DNA of 64,000 bases from the NCBI GenBank assembly GCA_032158295.1, contig CM063262.1, positions 7,039,394 to 7,103,393 of the forward strand. The letters run 5' to 3'. Below the pieces are notes generated by a model that did not search any database, had not been told where the DNA came from, and was given only the letters and a program-made list of their open reading frames with translations. The translations under genes and the position numbers were made by a program. Positions 22,341-34,400 of the stretch are shown here, piece by piece. This DNA is from Pycnopodia helianthoides (lineage: Eukaryota > Echinodermata > Asteroidea > Forcipulatida > Asteriidae). Positions within the stretch are counted from its first letter, which is position 1. The number at the start of each line of letters is the position of its first letter.

Positions 22341-23139
22341 CCTCAAAGTAATCAGTGCTGGTCACGAACACTTTGTTGGCTGTTAGCAAAAAATAAAAAT
22401 AAATACAAAATAAATAATTAAAAAATTGATAAATAAAAAATTGATTAAAAAAAGGTCAACTTATGTTTTAACCATACAGACCTTCGCAATTTCTTATAAG
22501 GTAGCTAGTTCACCGTTACAAACAATATCATTAATGTGACCAAAACCATTATACTTCAGCATTGGGCTCTCTAGAACCGAATTATAAGTTGTAGCTTTAT
22601 AGTTTTTCCACAAGCGGACATTACCACATTCAAGCATTGAAAAAACATTACATTCCATTAGCCCTCCGGCATTTTGAAAAGCAGAAATGACATCCATATA
22701 GAAACTAGTGGTTTTCAAAGTTTTTTTCACATCAGCAAAAAACATGCCATTCTAAGTGATTACTTCCACTGGTTTTACTTATTCAATCGTCCAAAGGGAT
22801 TTTCAATTCAACACTTTCACAATAATAAACAGCTACACTTGATGTCAATGTGGCCCATTCCTCCCAGTCCTATAGAGCCCATGATGGTGTCTGTCTTCAT
22901 TTTTCTCTCTGTTGGTGTTTCCCAACACCAACAGAATTTCCAGATCATATCGTTTATTTTCTTTACAAAATAGCACTGCCTACGCAATTCACTTCAGAGT
23001 ATTGAAAATACGACTTTCCCGTTGATTGTTAAATTACGTTTCGATAATTTGTCAAGTGTACACTGCATTTTGCTGATTATGTTGTTCCAATTATCTGCAG
23101 GTTCCACCAAATCAAAGTATAACGTTTACAATAAATCAT
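22341..23139. other. Intergenic, no recognisable gene
   Basis: An 83-codon minus-strand frame (22494-22745) has no recognisable motif. The inverted pair TGTTGGTGTT/AACACCAACA at 22910-22930 forms a short hairpin. Confidence 0.4.
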
Positions 23140-24260
23140 AACTCATGAACCAGATTTGACCTTAACTTCCGGTTCAAATCGTAAGTTAAATATTTCAAAA
23201 ATTGATTTAAAATTCACATCTCAATTACTACTTATCATTTTATAAAAATTTTTGTATCAGGTTGTAGAACGTTAAGTCTGCTCAAATTTTTGCACAGAGA
23301 TAACAACTATTTGACCTTTACATCTGGTCGAGAAAGGACGATAAAGCGCACGTTTAAAATTACCCAAATTGACGACGCATGATAGTGAAAGAACACATGT
23401 ACACATACGCTGTACAGCTGTACAGCCACGTGTACAATGCAGGTGTAGTTTTAGTTTTTGTGGGCATTGCACTGAACAGCTACATGCATGGAATATATCA
23501 TCGCTGGATGTTTCATTGTATATTGCACACCCAAAGATAGTCCGTCTAATATTTGAGTTCATACCTTCTGAACCACACATTGAATTTTTACAATCCATAC
23601 ATCATCTGAAAGGTCTTAATTAAATTGACACGCGCTAATCAAAATGTGACCGGTTTGACCTTGTCTTCCGGTATAAACCGGAAGTTTAAATTTCATGTTA
23701 TAAACATTCCCAACTTCTGAACCATGTATTGGATTTTTACAATCTAAACATCATTGGGATCATATATAACAACCTAAGAAACGCTACACAGAATATTACC
23801 TCATTTGACATTGACTTTTGGTTCAAACCGGCAGTTGAAGTTTTATATTGAACTAATCTAACTCCTGAACCAGACATTGGAGTGATAAGGTAAAATTTCG
23901 TTCTAAGTCATTCACTCACAACTTTATGGCATCAATCACGAACACCTTGTTTTTGTAATTGACAAAAACTTAATCTCTAGTTTGTCCTTCTTCTTCGTCA
24001 TCTTCTTCTTCCACGGAACTCTTCTCTAGAACTCTTCTCAAGATTGAAAATGAACTGAACATTGAAACTCATCAGACAATTGAACGTCGATGTTTAACGT
24101 TTCAAAAAATCATTACATCTGAACCAAACATTGGATTTTTACAATCTATATATCATCATAAATGTTTTCACAAAATTTTACAAACGCTAATCAGAGTGTG
24201 ATCACATTTGACCTTGACTTCTGGTTCAAACCGGAAGTTGACATTTTAGATTGAAAAAAG
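23140..24260. repeat. Diverged repeats of a TTGACCTTGACTTCCGGTT-type unit
   Basis: Variants of TTTGACCTT...CTTCCGGTTCAAACCGGAAGTT recur near 23157, 23655, 23811 and 24207, each followed by similar text (CTGAACCANNNATTGGATTT, TTTTTACAATCTA). The GGTTCAAACCGG core is self-complementary. Related text occurs as a dimer at 54209-54490. Confidence 0.55.
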
Positions 24261-24736
24261 ATATGTACATGGTGTCTCGTCAAACCTGTCTAGTAATAAA
24301 TGTAATTTCACTTATAAACGTGTGTATTTGTTCAGTTATTTGTTTTGAAGGTACAATCATTCAAAGCACCTTATTCTAGACATTCCATGCAATGATTTGA
24401 AGTCAGAGAAACGAAAATTTCCGACGGATATGTCTTCATTATCGGTGGGCCGTTCAAGTACCCATTCCATGGCAACCATGAAATGGTGTTTCCCTGTCGG
24501 ACCATTGCATTAGTTTAATTGTGTAGGGCTTTGTTTGGATTTGGAGGTAATTGGAGGGTTTTCCATGTATCTTTATGATCTACTCACTCAGGTGAAGCAG
24601 TGCGTATATTTTTAGTTATTTGAAGGCTGCACTAAAAAGGAAGAAGAAGGATGCCTTTAGATTGGAACAGTACGACCCTTACACAGGCCACTGAGGTCAA
24701 ACAATAATTGGAACCTGCATGCGCGTACGCGCCTAG

Positions 24737-24893
24737 ACTTGACCCAAGTCGAACTTTCGTCGAGTCCTTGTCTGATTAATCAACTGCATGCATCGGACGC
24801 AGCTTTATTTCACCACTTTGTTGAGCGCCCTCGCTCGACAGGAAAGTGCCAATCAACTCTGGTATCGAAAGTCCGACTTGATGAATCCGCCAG
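24737..24893. mobile_element. Possible MITE with CAAGTCGNACTTTCG ends
   Basis: CCAAGTCGAACTTTCG at the left is inverted at the right (CGAAAGTCCGACTTG). A second pair with the same type of ends (CAAGTCGGGTTTCG) bounds 25808-25940. No coding content. Confidence 0.4.
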
Positions 24894-24983
24894 GAGGCAA
24901 CCCCCGCGTGGTATGTTGTTATTTACAATGCATATGCTACAGTTTAAATATGCACTATCTGCCCAATGTAATCAGTTCATTTT

Positions 24984-25377
24984 TTAAAGGAACATTATAG
25001 AATTGGTTTTTGCTAACAAAACCGTTGCTGGCAGTGTAAGCACTTTATGTAATCCACCATATACATAAACTGACAAACCTGTAGAAGTTTGAGATCGATC
25101 GGCCATCTGGGTCACGAGAAAATAGTGAAAACCCGATTACACATTTGCATGAAATCATAAGATTCAACAAATGAATAAAACGCTCAGTGAGCGATAAACT
25201 CCAATCGGAAAATTAGTTTGTTCATTTCTCATCAAATATGACATTTCAGACAGAAATATTTCAAGGGATGTTTCTACTATCATCATCATTAGACCGTGTA
25301 ATTTTTGTGTAAATCCGTGATCAAAAAGTATATATTTACAAGTTTTTTTCTTACCAATTCTTTAATGTTCCTTTAAA
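24984..25377. mobile_element. MITE with TTTAAAGGAACATTA inverted ends
   Basis: The left end TTTAAAGGAACATTATAGAA and the right end (reverse complement TTTAAAGGAACATTAAAGAA) are inverted over about 28 bp. The body of about 390 bp is noncoding. Confidence 0.75.
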
Positions 25378-25807
25378 GACACATTCATTTTTAAATAGGT
25401 GTTCACAAATTTAACTCCACAAAGTTATATACATCTTATGACTGTAAATACATGATGTAACCATTATTGATTTAACATCAGGTGATTAAGCTGTTTTATA
25501 CTAGTACCCACGAATTTGATTGAAATGCTACAAATAATAATAAGGTGTCAAATGGATTTTTAGAGATTTCACGGCTGACCCAAAAATATAATGAATGGTT
25601 CAGTCATAAAGTGCATGGGCTGACACAACGTAGTATAGGCTAGTACATCAAAACCACCATAAAACTAGCAACATCGCTGCGTTCTCACAGTGGAGGTCAA
25701 AGTTAAGATTTCTTTGCATATTGATTAGCTGAATGCTGCAACCTCATAGGCTGCTACCCAAATCGGTAGATGAGCTCCATAGACCGTGCACAGACATGTG
25801 GCGGATT

Positions 25808-25940
25808 CGCCAAGTCGGGTTTCGCGACCCAAGTGTCTGGATTGGCAATTTATTGGCACTAGAGGGCCGCACATTTGGCTCATCAGAGCTAGCATGCACC
25901 ATTGACTCTGTTAGCACGAAACCCGACTTGAACCAAGTCT
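25808..25940. mobile_element. Possible MITE with CAAGTCGGGTTTCG ends
   Basis: CCAAGTCGGGTTTCGCG at the left and CACGAAACCCGACTTG at the right are inverted. It resembles the ends at 24737-24893. No coding content. Confidence 0.4.
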
Positions 25941-25989
25941 AGTAAGCGCCGCGATTCTCAGCCTTTGATAGGTCTTCCTTTGCCCCCAT

Positions 25990-28440
25990 TGAGGCCGTGC
26001 GTGTGACGTCATAAGGAAGGAGTCTAGACGTCATATGGAAGGGGTCCACACCATAATGTGAGGAGTTTAGACGGAATGTTGTATGGTTTTGCTGCTGCAG
26101 CGTTTTCAATTTCACGATGCCTGTCTTTATCTCTTCCAGAGTGTGAATGTCTGTAGAAATTTCAGGGTCTGGTGGGATGTTTATAAACGATTCCTGTGCT
26201 GGGCAGAGTGGAGATTCTAATTAAATGGTTAATATATAAAATTTTCTCGTCTAATATATCTTGCTCAGATGAGCAGAAAGACCAAGAACCAGTTTGGGAA
26301 GACTATAGCCGTCGTAACGAAGCCCTAAGTAAAAAGGTCAAGTTCCACAGACATGGTAATAAAATCTCTTTGGATAAACTTATTTATTGGTGCGCTTTCC
26401 CGTTACTGCCTTATTATTAATCTCATTGTTAAAATTGAAACAGGTGAAAGAATGCACCGTTTTACCGCCAACTGTTCCGTTTATAAGTGGGACAACTTTA
26501 ACTGGCACTTTAGCTTTTAAACTTGGGGCAGTCAATTGTCTAATAACAACTAGTAATTAAATTGATAATCTGTACAGTTACTATTATTCCTTAATACAAT
26601 GCGTAATACAAATTGTACTAATCTTACGAATCTTCCAGTCAGATGCCTTTCTAATTAACTAGAGATTATATTTCTTTGTGGATTATTTACGCATTGGTTT
26701 TAACGTTTTTAAGTAAAACTTAAATTTTGAGGTAGGTATTTTCATTTAAACAGATTCGACTTCATTTCAGACAACGACAGTTATGGGTCATTTTTTTTAC
26801 ACAAAGGAGCTGTCAGTCAGAAAGTAAGTCATTGAAGGGTGTGTTACTCCCCCATGCAACCTTTGATCGTAACACATTTCTTACATGAATCATTTCGCAG
26901 ATTTCTGAAGTTTGGTGTCTGTTTTCGAATGGTGCGGCCCGAGATGCAGTCGATGCCCGCTGTCACTTCTCGTGAAAGGATTCGACGTTCGTGTGAAAAC
27001 AGTTTGTGCAGTTTTCTCAGCAAGAAAACGCTGTATTCAGCTGAAACTTGTACAGGTGATTTTCATTATAATTTGGCCTATAAATAAGCATTACGTTGAC
27101 AAAAACAAATAATGAGCCATACCTTTGAACTAAGAAAGCCTACGTCAAGTAAAACACGACAGTGGTTTTAGTTTTATTTTGCAGTTTATTTTTATTTAAA
27201 TTATTCTTGTTAAAGCTGTGTATATTTGCCTATTTGTAATAAATCATTCGACTAGTTGTTTCCTAAATTTTTGGAAAGTTCATTTTTCATCGTGTAGTAG
27301 TTAATAAGGCTTGTCATCATAAAACTGTGGCATTGAATTGCACAAGCATTCTGTTCAGCGGTAAATATATAATTGTTTCTTCTTTTTTTACTTTTGTTTC
27401 TTCTCTTTTTAATTTTTCTTTTCTTGCGTTCAAATTTTTTTCAGCAAGTAGATGCTGTATTCAGCTGAAACTTTAGGTGATCCCCGGAGCAGCCTATCTT
27501 CCCGAGGTGAAGCCGAGGGAAGATAGGCGGCTCCGGGGATCACCGAGACAAAGCAGTCACGAGACAAAGCAGTCAATATTTGTTTTATAACACCTCTTCC
27601 TTTGATTCTATCTATATACTTTAATAAAATTAATTCATAATATAAACTTTACGTACGTGGCAATCAATCGTCAAACAAGAACTGTAAAATCTTACGCTGA
27701 ATTACAGAGTTTTTACAAAATAAGAGGGTACCAGACTACTGCTGTTAATTAAGTTCGTTCTCTAAACCGTATTTCAAATGCACACATTTCGTTCATTACA
27801 CCGGGTTCAAGGTTGTCAAGCAGCTCGTTTAAATCAATGTTTGAAGTCAATGTAGTCAGGGTACCAGGGTATCCATTCACTAGTACATCGGTCGTTAGGC
27901 TATCGTTGAATAGTTCGTTTGGTCGGTGAACATGTACAAGAGTAAAAATACACAACACCATGTGACACGCTCTCGGCCAATCAACAGATAGAATCAAAGG
28001 AAGAGGTGTTATAATAGTAAATAAAGCTTGTCATCATAAAACTGTGCATTGAATTACACAAGCATTCTGTTCAGCGGTAAATATTTGTTTAATCTTTTTT
28101 TTCCTTTTGTTTCTTCCCTTTTTAAAATTTCTTTTTTTCCATTCAGATAATTTATACAAAGGTTTGGTAAAGTCACATGATTATATATTAGTCACCCTCT
28201 GCACGATGATTAACAGTGTCCAGTTTACAGAAATAAGTTGAATTGAACTATCAAGTTATGATTTTTTTTTTATTCTTACGCATTAAAAGTATATGTTTGC
28301 TGTTGCATGCTTTTGACCGAATCTGACCAGTCATTGATTCATGGAATACCTTTTTTTCTTCTAATATAATCGAATGTTTCATGCCTTCAAAATCTCCAAT
28401 AAAGGATTGACAGATCCTGTAAATGGAAAAACCTCTTTTT
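25990..28440. other. Intergenic spacer between protease copies A and B
   Basis: This is homologous to the spacer between B and C (41850-42640, 44510-45210 and 45649-47930), with indels. It carries a local insertion with inverted repeats (27477-28013) and a possible polyadenylation signal for copy B (AATAAA on the minus strand, 28269-28274, about 200 bp after the stop). Short open frames (26196-26420, 26839-27087) are not conserved as frames in the homologous spacer. Confidence 0.6.
27477..28013. mobile_element. Palindrome plus TIR-bounded insertion in the A/B spacer
   Basis: A hairpin with about 28-bp arms (GGTGATCCCCGGAGCAGCCT... and its near-exact reverse complement) lies at 27477-27543. 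Immediately beyond, TATAACACCTCTTCCTTTGA (from 27578) is exactly inverted at the right end (to 28013), giving about 29-bp TIRs around 430 bp. The homologous B/C spacer lacks the whole block. Flanking text (CTTGTCATCATAAAACTGTG) is duplicated on both sides (27307 and 28028). Confidence 0.65.
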
Positions 28441-28474
28441 CTAGCTGTTGGTTTGTATTTCTTGTCCTTGCTTT

Positions 28475-31400
28475 CTAAGCATCATCGTAGCAAGTCTTCT
28501 TACTGTACATAAAAATGACAAACAGATAGGGCTATTTAAAGCATGCCATTGTTTTACAGAGTCAATATAAAATGGCATAACATATAACTTCTTGTCAGCT
28601 ATGTCTAAATTACATACAGAAATACTGAGCAAATAAGTCCATGACCTAACGTTGAATGGTCGCTATTATTTTTTCAAAAATTGGACGGCAAAATAAAAAG
28701 GCCGTAAAGGCAAATTTTAAAGGTAACCTAACTAGGTAGGAAGATAGCTGTGCGGTAATATAGTGTAGTCGTGTCACATTAATTGCCTTACCTAACAAAA
28801 GCACAAAAGTAGTCTCTGCTGCATGAAGACCAACCCCGGTACACCTTGTTTTTACTGGCAAATGGATTCATTATGTATTTGTCGGGACCGCATACAACTG
28901 GTTGGTCGTGCTTCATCGACAGGCTGTGTAAATGATTATGTAAATAATATATAATTAATAGCCAATAGAAATACAATCCCACTCTAAAAACTATCGGGTT
29001 AGAGTCGAACTGGAAACCAAGGTCCCGTAGAGCCTGACCTATTTTGGGATCAGTATGACCATGAATCTGAGCCGAAATGGGTCAAACTGACGCAGAATCT
29101 GAGTTTAATCCCATTCTTAAACCAGTTTTGCAGTCAGCCTGACCCAGAAATAGGTCACGCCCGGGTGAATTCTAGGCTTGATTTGCGACAAATGATTTAT
29201 TGAACGATCATCGCCTGTTACAAGGCGAATTGTGACTATCGTTCAAGAAAATGTCCACCATATTTGCTCACCAATTTGCAGTGTTCGTTTCAAGGTCGGG
29301 CGACAAAAAAGTGGGCGGGTCTAAGTGGAGAAAGCAGTTCGACGTTCGTTTTGATCCAGATAATGTAACTCGTGCGATATTGGAGACTACGTTAACAAAA
29401 AAAACCGTCGCCAATCAAGGCTAGGTCAATTTTGACACGTGTGTTTTGGAGGAATATAATACCAAGTGTTAGTTGAATCCTGGCGCGTTTTTTTGACGCA
29501 AAACAAAAACCAGCTCTGTTTAGTAGCAAATCATTGTTCCAACTTTTCTACCTGTAATATTGATGCAATTATTTATTACCGCAGGCAGTAATGTATTTTG
29601 GATCCGATTTTTGCTCCTTCAGCCAACCTAAAGAGCCACAAGTTGACAAATATAGCAAATAGTTGACTGTTTTGTGGCTAAATAAAGAAAGGATTTTGTC
29701 TCCAACATTTGCTTGGTCGGTCATTTTAAATTGTGCATAATAAATTGGGGCACGACTTCTGCATGGTCCGTAATCTGTTTTACATTTTTTTGTGGCTTAA
29801 TAAAATATTGAAAAGTCTCGGCTCCAACATCTGCTCTGCGAACTATTTGAAATTCACCTGATATTTTTCGAAGTTGAGTCCCTTTGACTAGATAGTACTA
29901 TGATTATTTTATCAAACTAAGAAAGTATAACACAAGTCTTGGTAGGTAATCTCACGCATCTCGTTTTCAATATCATGCTAATATTTACAGGTGACGTACT
30001 TATGACCAATCTCGTGTAACATGGTACCTGCCATCGATGACACTGTCCGATGTACTGTGACAGAAACCGATGATTTCTTACCGCACGATCCAAGGAAAGC
30101 AAGTCCAGTTTTACCTTGTACCGGATATCTATTAAAAACACAAAATAAATTAAACACGGCATTAAAAAAAATTGTTTCAAGCGAGAAACGAGCGTCGACA
30201 ATGCAACAAATGCTCAAATGATTCAAAACCAGATTCTTTCCATCCCTTACATCAATGATGTTCAAAAACGATTAAAGGTAAACATAAATGAGTGACTGAT
30301 AACAACAGACCTCGTGCATCGACGTCAACGCCCTGTCATCTTGGAGGTAACACGATGATGAACCAATGGAAATACCAAATTTTGTACGCCTGGCACAAAA
30401 GACGCGCCGAATTAACTGACCTTCTTTTGACCTCTAGCCGAAAGCGCCCTCCTCAAAAAGACGTCATTTAATGATGTGAACTACTTACCCTGTAACAAAT
30501 GCAGCATTGTCCCAGTGACGTGGATCAGACTCTGGTGGATTTGCAGTGCCGCAGTAAACTTTAGCAGCCCTCAAAGTGGCACCAATTCTTTCATTTGACT
30601 TGAATACTGTCTGCATAATGAGGTATACATTCAAAGGTAGATCTAACGTACTCGCAACTAAATTAACACAGGCATTATTTATGTCGTTTAAGCAATAGCT
30701 TTGAGCTAGTACTATGCTTATTCTTAACAAAAACCAAATAAATAAATAAATGACATAACATGTCGTTCAATTAGTAATAATTTGAAGTTTAGATAAAGTA
30801 GTGAATATTTAACTGGATGATGCTAGCTTTTGTTTTGGTAAAGGTCTTCGATAGTTGCTAAAGACGTTTACATCTCATCTATCAGCCGTCATATTTTCAT
30901 TTCAAACTAATCCCTTAATGAAGGTATGTGCCGTTAACCATGACATGTTTTTCAGCCAGTTTCTTAAGTGTTCAATGACCTGTAGGAGCCAAGGTCTTTT
31001 AAACCCTAGAATGGACCATACAAAATATCTAAGAGGGGAGTCATGTCCCATACTTTTTTGTATGATTTTTTTTTTGGCGGAGGCGGAATTTCTTTTTTGC
31101 AGTCGTATCATTTAGTGCAATATCCTATGGTAAGTACAAACCTACAACGATCCCACTATCTCATAAGTGAAGCCATATGTTCAAGTCATTAAGTAAAACA
31201 TAAATAATAAAACCTAGAAACATTTTTAGTATATCTTGGATGGTGTTGAGGTAAATGTTTGAACCTTTGAATGTTTGGATGTAGTCTGGGGGCTGCCACA
31301 CTCTTATAAAACTATACTTGTAATTAAAATAAGGCTGGCAAGTAAGCATGATACTGCATATCGTTAACAAACGCCTACCTCATCTGCAAAAAAAGCTGCA

Positions 31401-34400
31401 TGGACTAATTTTGGAACCAAGTTCATCCCGACCAGAGAAGGCTTTTGTAAGACGCCTTTAACCTGCATGTCAAAAACAACAACAACACTCCCAATCTAAA
31501 ATTACAAAACTAGTGTTATATATTGCTCGTTTTTTGGCGTGTAGATAAACACAAACAAAATCCCAACAAAAAAAACACAACTGTGTAGTATTGCTGATTA
31601 GAATTAATGTATTTCCTCACCAAGTTAAACAGAGCCATGTATTCCGAATAAAAATTGTCTCCAGATTTCTGCCAGGCTTGGAAGTCATAAAACAATGCCA
31701 GCTCAAGATATTTGGTTGACTGACCATTACACGAGAAGGATTCAGAACCAACTTCATCTTCCTCGAAATCGTCCAAATCTTCGTCCTCTGTAATAAATCA
31801 ATAACTAAAAGTTGTTTTAATCTCAAAAAAGATTGTGCGACGCGTACAATCGTGTACGTTTCCATTGTTTGACCTCGGCTATAGTAGTCAATGCAAGAGG
31901 TCTATTATTCCTTACCTACTCCACACATAACATCGTCGTCACTGCCCTTGTACACAACATGTGGTTGACCAAGTCCTAAGGTTTCCATCTCCAGTGCATA
32001 GTTCCTGCTCAACGGTTGGACTACCAGCGTTCCCTCTTCGTAGAAAATGATTGCAGTCTACAAGATAGTGTAGAAGTACAGTGAAACTCTTAACCATTTG
32101 AACACAACTAAACAGTACGCACATTAACTTTGTTTCTCTCCTAGTAAAAGTAAATATAAAAATGGCTTACATCAAAAAAAGATATTTGAATTTAATATAA
32201 AAATAATTTCCAGGACAGCTTCTCCAATCTGATTGGTCGAGAGTCTGATAATCACGTGGCTATATTTAAATAGGGAATATAAACACGGCGGCGCACAAGC
32301 TTACCCGTGGCGCTAACTTACGCATAATTGATTCAATATATTCCGGTACTCAACGTAAAATAAGTATATTCGTTTGTGCGCGTATGCACAACCCTTGAGC
32401 TTCATATGCAATGTTCAAGCATTCACGAAACGGACATTAATGAATGGATGTAAAGAGAACTGAAGTGGTCCAAATTTCAAAGCGCTGCTTAACGGCCGAT
32501 TTTGTGCTTACTCTGCGAGCGCTGCTAACCGAAGCGAACGAAAATGCATGCTAACCTTCCAGTGCTTACTGTATGAAAACGAATGACGTACAAATGCAAA
32601 TCCATGGTGAACGCGCATGCTGGCGGCACATTTTTCCTGCTAACTGTGAAATACGTTTAAGGCTTAAGTACGATTTTTCTGCTACAATACGTACGTAAAT
32701 TTGCTTATCGTTAAGCAGCGCTTTGAAACTGGGCCAAGTGTGAAACAGCCGTTTAAAACCTTGCAGGGTAGTGGCCGTGTGATGAAATAACGAGCTGAAC
32801 TTCGCATGGCCACAACCCTTTCGGTTTTAAGCGGCTGTTTAAAACCTCGTCGCCACTCTTGTATTCCCTAATTTAAAAATGGACTACTGTTCAACAGTAT
32901 TTATTTATTAATAATATGTACAATAAACACTTACCAATCCTTGACTGGTTTCTGCCGAAACAATAGACTCCGGGTCAGAAGTCACAAGACCAGAGTACAT
33001 ACGATCGGTACGGAGTGGGATCGTAAATTCTCCTTCTTCAGAGATTCTCACCATTTCTCGTGTAACAACGCCTTCGTCGTCATGATGTAGGTTCAAGTGA
33101 AGAGTTTCTCCAAAGGCTTCTACGATAATCTGGAGAGAATCTGCAGGAGCTTCATCGGTGGTGATTGCTCTAGTGCCTTCGTTTGTTAGTATCTTAGGGT
33201 AGACAATTTCGTACTCGGGTACTATTAGACACACACAAAAACATCAACAACAAAACAAACATCTTAATATTATGCCATCTTGGCACCTTGTTGATTGTCA
33301 GGGTGTGTATTTGTTATGGAAACCACTTTAGAAACCAGAAAGTTAAAGGGAAAATATTTGTTCGTTCCCTCAAAAAATTATTTTTTATCCCTAGAAGAGC
33401 AGCTAACAGTGAGGAGCAGGACAAAAATATATAATGCAAAGAGTTTAGAAAATAACAAGGTGACTCTGTAAAAAGGGGGAGAAGAACAGAATCAATTCAT
33501 ACAGGATGATACGTAAGGAATTAAAAATAAGCAGAGAGCGGATGATTAAAACCTGTATATATTTATATGTATATGTATTTTACATGCATAGATATTCTGA
33601 GTCAAAACAAGTCTGTGGAGAGAAGGGGTTATTAGAAAAAGAACGGGTTGATTTAAAAACAATCTTATTGAGAGAAAGAACGGTGAAAAAATAAGCCAGT
33701 AGAGAGAACAAGTAAAAGAGGGGTGTTGTGAAGTTATTTAACACCGGTATTTATGTGAAGTCCGAAGGGTTGGACTGTCTTGAGTAGGTGAATCCAGTGT
33801 GATTCTCTGAGCCTGCGGTTTGTGTCATCACCGTTGCAAGCCTCAATCACATATTTGAAGTGGATTGAGACGAGGTACGGTTTTTTTTGTCTTTAAGGAA
33901 GAGGTTCGCAGCAAAGCGAAGACAAAGTTTAGTCTTGATAGACTACATTGGGTGTGTCACATTGGGATTCAGTCTTGATATTGTAAGAAGAGCCAGTGTT
34001 ATGACTCTTCACTTTAAGTGCGGGCTTGATGTAGAGACACGTTTTACATCTACAGCGGGTACAGTTGCGACAACCCTGTATTTCTGTTAAGGGGGTGTTT
34101 AGGCTGTACCTGGGGGAGTCTGACCCTGACTAGGATGTCTCCTATGTATTTAAGGCGGCAGAATGCAACCATGGGACGCTCAGGGATCTCTGAGTGTAAC
34201 TCTTAGAGGAGTAAAGAATAGTCATATTGTTATTCAGGATTAAGGGAGGTTTGGGTAGTTTAAGGTGGAAGGTGGTGAACAGGGCAACTCTCTTGGTCGG
34301 GACTTTGTTAGTACCCATGTTTGTCAACAGAGTCTCGCGAGGTATGCTGAGAGCCCTGTTGATGGCAAGTTGGACCTTTCGTTCGCTGTGGCCCCTAGAA

